This document shows, piece by piece, positions 4,720 through 7,234 of a stretch of DNA of 7,234 bases. Source of the stretch: JAGQUL01 sp039811765 (lineage in GTDB: Bacteria > Actinomycetota > Thermoleophilia > Gaiellales > SKUG01); assembly GCA_039811765.1 (NCBI GenBank), contig JBDHZF010000122.1:1-7234 (forward strand), in the 5' to 3' direction. How positions within the stretch are numbered: the stretch's first letter is position 1; each line of letters begins with the position of its first letter. Made by a program: the position numbers and the translations under genes. The notes under the pieces were generated by a model. The model saw only the letters and a program-made list of their open reading frames with translations, was not told where the DNA came from and ran no database searches.

Positions 4720-6558
4720 TCAGGTCGTCCAGTTGGACAACACCGTGTACGTCATGAAGCCGCCGACCGTTTCGGTGATCGAGGTCGGGTCGATGCTCGT
4801 GGGCATCACGCCGCCGGTCGCTGGCACGGTGCCCCAGCGCGGAACCGACGCCGATGGGAACACTGGCGTGGTCTGATACACGGCCGTCGCGCTCACCGTT
4901 GCAGTTCCCACCGTTGTGGCGAAATAGTAGGTGCCAGGAGTGAGCGTCACCGGCAACGACGTCGTCACGGTCATGATTCCCGCCACGGTGCTCTGGTTGC
5001 CGCTCGTCCACAGCCGTGTCCCATTCGAACTGAAGATCCCGAGCTGGATATTGTTCGTGCCTGCAGCGAACGTCTTCATCGCCACTTGGTTGACGGTGAT
5101 GGTTCCGGCGATCACGAACGGGAAGACGCGAGCCAAAGTCGCGCTGTGCGTCGTCGTCGAGAGCGACACAACAGGCGTGGACGACGCCGACAAGCCCGGC
5201 CATGCGTCCAAGAGCGAGTACTGTTCGATCGTCGCGGCCGGCCCGGTGGCACCGGTCGCACCAGTTGCCCCCGTCGCGCCAGTTGCCCCCGTCGCGCCGG
5301 TTGCTCCCGTCGGACCGGGATCGCCTTGCGGGCCTTGGGGTCCTGTTGCTCCTTGCGGACCAGTTGGACCCTGCGGACCTGGATCGCCTTGAGCGCCCGT
5401 CGCGCCGATCGAACCTTGCGGACCGGTGAGTCCTTGCGAACCGGTCGCGCCGGTCGCGCCGGTCGCGCCTTGCGGACCGGTCGCGCCTTGCGGACCTTGC
5501 GGTCCGATCGCGCCGTCTACGCCGTCAGCGCCGTCGGCACCGTCGTTGCCGGCCGGTCCCTGCGCGCCGGTCGCGCCGATCGGCCCCGCCGCGCCTTGCG
5601 CCCCAGTGAGTCCTTGCGCTCCAGTTGCGCCTTGCGCCCCAGTGAGTCCTTGCGATCCAGTCGCGCCTTGCGGACCCGCCGCACCGGTCGCGCCTTGCGG
5701 ACCGGTGAGACCTTGTGATCCCGTGGCGCCTTGCGGCCCCGCCGCGCCCGTCGCGCCCTGTGGTCCTGTGGCGCCTTGTGGCCCCGTCGCGCCTTGCGGA
5801 CCAACCGCGCCCGTCGCCCCTTGCGGACCCGTCAGTCCCTGCGGCCCTGTCGCGCCTTGGGGTCCTTGCGGTCCGATCGCTCCATCGATGCCTGCCGGAC
5901 CTTGGGCTCCTGTTGGCCCTTGTGCTCCGGTCGGTCCTTGCGGGCCGATCGCGCCATCAGCGCCAGCAGGTCCTTGCGATCCGGTCGCGCCAGTCGCCCC
6001 GGTCGCGCCAGCAGGCCCTTGTGGTCCAGCCGCGCCATCCGCGCCGTCCGCGCCATCCGCGCCGTCCGCGCCGTCAGTGCCATCAGTGCCATCTGTTCCA
6101 GCCGGACCCTGCGGACCGATGGCTCCATCAGCTCCGGATGGTCCTTGCGCGCCAATTGCGCCGGTTGCGCCAGTTGCGCCGGCAATGCCTTGAGGTCCAG
6201 CTGCGCCGGTCGCCCCGGTGGCACCAGCCGCGCCCGTCGCGCCGGTTGCGCCAGCAGCCCCAGCCGGTCCTTGTGCTCCAGCAGTTCCGGCCGCGCCGGC
6301 GGGCCCCTGCGGACCAGTCGCGCCAGTCGCGCCGATCGGGCCAGCAACGCCTTGCAGCGACAACTGCGCTTGTTTGGAGATCTGCGCGAGCTGCAGAGTG
6401 CCCTTCTGGATGTCCGCGGCGGTGATCGACCGGTCCTTGATGTCCCGGCCAGTGATCAGCTTCGCCGCGTACGCGGACCCGCCCCCTGCCACCGAAACGA
6501 CGGCAGCGATGACAAGCGCATAACGCAGGTGGGTAGAAGGTCGACGAAACCTGATCAC
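4720..6558 (-). CDS. Secreted collagen-like protein with about 124 Gly-X-Y triplets
   Basis: I take the GTG at 6558 as start (612 residues). The N-terminus VIRFRRPSTHLRYALVIAAV is then a typical Arg-rich n-region plus hydrophobic core, ending in GGGSAYA with a likely cleavage after Ala32. A TTG at 6624 is possible but would overlap the divergent gene. No clear Shine-Dalgarno precedes either start. After the signal comes a short linker (LITGRDIKDRSITAADIQ), then a continuous collagen-type Gly-X-Y domain (residues 70-441, about 124 triplets), then a 171-residue beta-rich, Ser/Thr/Val-rich C-terminal domain rich in aromatics. Gly-X-Y repeats of this length form triple-helical trimers in known bacterial collagen-like proteins, and the C-terminal domain may act as the trimerisation or tip domain; this is inference. 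The collagen part uses GPQ, GAT, GPA and GAD and contains no Lys or Arg. No LPXTG sorting motif is seen, so anchoring would have to be by an uncleaved signal or by none. Confidence 0.9.
   Translation of the reverse strand: MIRFRRPSTHLRYALVIAAVVSVAGGGSAYAAKLITGRDIKDRSITAADIQKGTLQLAQISKQAQLSLQGVAGPIGATGATGPQGPAGAAGTAGAQGPAGAAGATGATGAAGATGATGAAGPQGIAGATGATGAIGAQGPSGADGAIGPQGPAGTDGTDGTDGADGADGADGADGAAGPQGPAGATGATGATGSQGPAGADGAIGPQGPTGAQGPTGAQGPAGIDGAIGPQGPQGATGPQGLTGPQGATGAVGPQGATGPQGATGPQGATGAAGPQGATGSQGLTGPQGATGAAGPQGATGSQGLTGAQGATGAQGLTGAQGAAGPIGATGAQGPAGNDGADGADGVDGAIGPQGPQGATGPQGATGATGATGSQGLTGPQGSIGATGAQGDPGPQGPTGPQGATGPQGPQGDPGPTGATGATGATGATGATGATGATGPAATIEQYSLLDAWPGLSASSTPVVSLSTTTHSATLARVFPFVIAGTITVNQVAMKTFAAGTNNIQLGIFSSNGTRLWTSGNQSTVAGIMTVTTSLPVTLTPGTYYFATTVGTATVSATAVYQTTPVFPSASVPRWGTVPATGGVMPTSIDPTSITETVGGFMTYTVLSNWTT
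5236..6351 (-). repeat. Collagen Gly-X-Y coding repeat array
   Basis: This is the 9 bp-periodic region encoding about 124 uninterrupted Gly-X-Y triplets. Higher-order repeats are visible inside it: a 63 bp (21-residue) duplicated unit at 5695-5757 and 5632-5694, differing mainly at third codon positions; a perfect 18 bp tandem duplication at 5261-5296; and a 9 bp-unit run encoding GTD/GAD triplets at 6037-6099. All units are multiples of nine, so slippage or recombination would keep both the reading frame and the Gly register. Confidence 0.92.
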
Positions 6559-6590
6559 GCGGCTGCATCGGGCTGCCGCGACCCCAGCAT

Positions 6591-6594
6591 GAGG
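6591..6594 (+). promoter_or_regulatory. Shine-Dalgarno GAGG supporting the GTG start at 6603
   Basis: GAGG lies eight bases before the GTG at 6603. It decides for the longer N-terminus, which supplies Arg4 and Arg8 of the lipoprotein n-region, over the ATG at 6633. It sits in the 44 bp gap between the two divergent GTG starts. Confidence 0.6.
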
Positions 6595-6602
6595 CCCACC
6601 CA

Positions 6603-7106
6603 GTGCATCTTCGAACGATTGCAAGATTGACCATGACCTGTATCGCTACGCTGTTCGTCGTTGGGTGCGGATCGTCGTCGAAGGATGCGCCGAAGCTGGA
6701 CATGAAGAAGGTCGAGACGTATCTGTCGCAGGATGCGTCTGCCCGACTCGATACGACGATTTCCGTGCAATGTCCCAAACACGTCGAACGCGCCAAAGGC
6801 AAGCGCTTTGCATGCGTGGCGACGACCATCAACGCGATCCCGATCCCGCTCGAGGCGAAGCAGCGAGACGCGAAGGGAAACGTGACATGGCACATGGACG
6901 CCCGCACCACGGACGAGATCGAGACCGACATCGTCGACGGCATCAAGCAGCAGAAGGGGCGCGAGGTGAGCGTGATCTGCCCCGACGTGATCCCCTACGA
7001 CGACGAGGGCACCTTCACATGCGTCGTCGGCGATCGCAAGGGCAATCTGTCGCAGGTCGTGGTCACGCAGACCGACGATCGAGGCAGCGTCACTTGGACC
7101 GCGTAG
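6603..7106 (+). CDS. Lipoprotein with two DUF4333-like modules
   Basis: With a GTG start supported by GAGG, the product is 167 residues. The signal peptide MHLRTIARLTMTCIATLFVV leads to the lipobox VVGC with Cys22 as the lipidated residue, followed by a Ser/Gly linker. The mature part has two similar modules. Module one carries VQCP (Cys57) and FACV (Cys71), then KGNVTWHM. Module two carries VICP (Cys126) and FTCV (Cys140), then RGSVTWTA. In both modules the two Cys are exactly 14 apart and each module ends with a GxVTW strand, as in the DUF4333 family of actinobacterial exported proteins; a disulphide per module is expected. The function of DUF4333 is not established. The protein should sit on the outer face of the membrane. 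The gene is divergent from the collagen-like gene and its 3' end overlaps the convergent acetyltransferase gene by 17 bp. Confidence 0.88.
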   Translation: MHLRTIARLTMTCIATLFVVGCGSSSKDAPKLDMKKVETYLSQDASARLDTTISVQCPKHVERAKGKRFACVATTINAIPIPLEAKQRDAKGNVTWHMDARTTDEIETDIVDGIKQQKGREVSVICPDVIPYDDEGTFTCVVGDRKGNLSQVVVTQTDDRGSVTWTA

Positions 7107-7234
7107 GGTGACGCGCTGCGTTGGGCGCGGTCGGCCACCATGACACGTTGTACGAGCGGTCGCGTTCGACGAACCCGAGCGATTCGTAGAGCCCTTTGGC
7201 GTGATAGTCGGCATCCGCAACGATCACGAGCTGG
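7090..7234 (-). CDS. GNAT-family acetyltransferase, C-terminal fragment at window edge
   Basis: Only the last 47 codons are present; the gene enters from the right edge (frame through 7233) and stops with TGA at 7090-7092. The translation LVIVADADYHAKGLYESLGF is the typical end of a GNAT N-acetyltransferase: a core strand, then the acetyl-CoA-side helix with the A-x-x-LYxxLGF signature. A short WWP-containing tail follows. The catalytic core and the substrate cannot be judged from this fragment. The 3' end overlaps the convergent DUF4333-like gene by 17 bp. Confidence 0.75.
   Translation of the reverse strand, partial: QLVIVADADYHAKGLYESLGFVERDRSYNVSWWPTAPNAARHPTRSK

Noticed and set aside
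4604..5203. Minus-strand open frame of 199 codons overlapping the collagen C-terminal region
   Set aside because: Out of frame with the well-supported collagen-like gene, low-complexity His/Arg/Asp composition typical of a shifted frame, and no ribosome-binding site.
4042..5718. Long plus-strand open frame of 558 codons
   Set aside because: Arg-rich, low-complexity translation lying opposite two well-supported minus-strand genes. This is a common artefact in GC-rich DNA.
5426..6193. Plus-strand open frame rich in Cys-Gly-Pro and Ala-Pro repeats
   Set aside because: It is the antisense of the collagen array. The 9 bp periodicity of Gly-X-Y codons leaves the opposite strand open by composition. 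No start signal or sensible domain is seen.
5236..6351. CRISPR-like or intergenic tandem repeat array
   Set aside because: The repeats have a 9 bp coding period within one long open frame, with no constant repeat/spacer structure.
6559..6624. TTG start for the collagen-like protein
   Set aside because: It overlaps the divergent lipoprotein start, uses a rare start codon and adds 22 residues before a normal Arg-rich signal-peptide n-region.

Overview
The window is GC-rich, densely coded DNA. It most likely comes from a high-GC actinobacterium, perhaps of the Thermoleophilia/Solirubrobacterales type. This is an inference from protein style: a secreted lipoprotein with two DUF4333-like modules, a collagen-like surface protein whose post-signal segment reads AKLITGRDIKDRSITAADIQ (a style I associate with such actinobacteria), and small LAAGC/VVGC lipoproteins. 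No rRNA, tRNA, CRISPR array, insertion sequence or integrase is visible.

Layout. Positions 1-645 (minus) hold a short-chain dehydrogenase/reductase whose C-terminus lies outside the window. It is divergent, with a 35 bp gap, from a complete histidine-phosphatase-family gene (681-1301, plus). A 235 bp convergent intergenic region (1302-1536) carries three strong inverted repeats that probably serve as terminators. From 1537 to 6558 there are four genes in a row on the minus strand. In transcription order they are a collagen-like secreted protein with about 124 uninterrupted Gly-X-Y triplets (6558-4720), a modular glycine-zipper protein with Tyr/Gly-rich, Ala/Gln/Pro and Lys/Ala-rich tails (4538-3345), a small helical lipoprotein (3074-2634), and a second glycine-zipper protein ending in a DxDxDG calcium-loop-like motif (2334-1537). 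A two-module DUF4333-like lipoprotein (6603-7106, plus) is divergent from the collagen gene. Its 3' end overlaps the end of a GNAT acetyltransferase that enters from the right edge (7090-7234, minus).

How it may work together. All four minus-strand genes and the DUF4333-like gene are predicted to act at or beyond the membrane, so 1537-7106 reads as a cell-envelope/surface locus. The two glycine-zipper proteins share an identical Shine-Dalgarno sequence and spacing, and a similar Ser-Ser-Phe/Leu-Arg-Asn/Ile-Gly-Ala-Ala segment, which suggests they are paralogues. The gaps between the four genes (181-299 bp) are long and full of hairpins, so they look like separately controlled neighbours rather than one tight operon. 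The most unusual non-coding stretch is 3088-3324, with three perfect or nested inverted repeats, four GTGCAC-centred palindromes and a 24 bp alternating purine-pyrimidine tract. I see no recognisable defence, toxin or mobile system. The best candidates for something undescribed are the collagen/glycine-zipper surface cluster and the structured 3088-3324 intergenic region.
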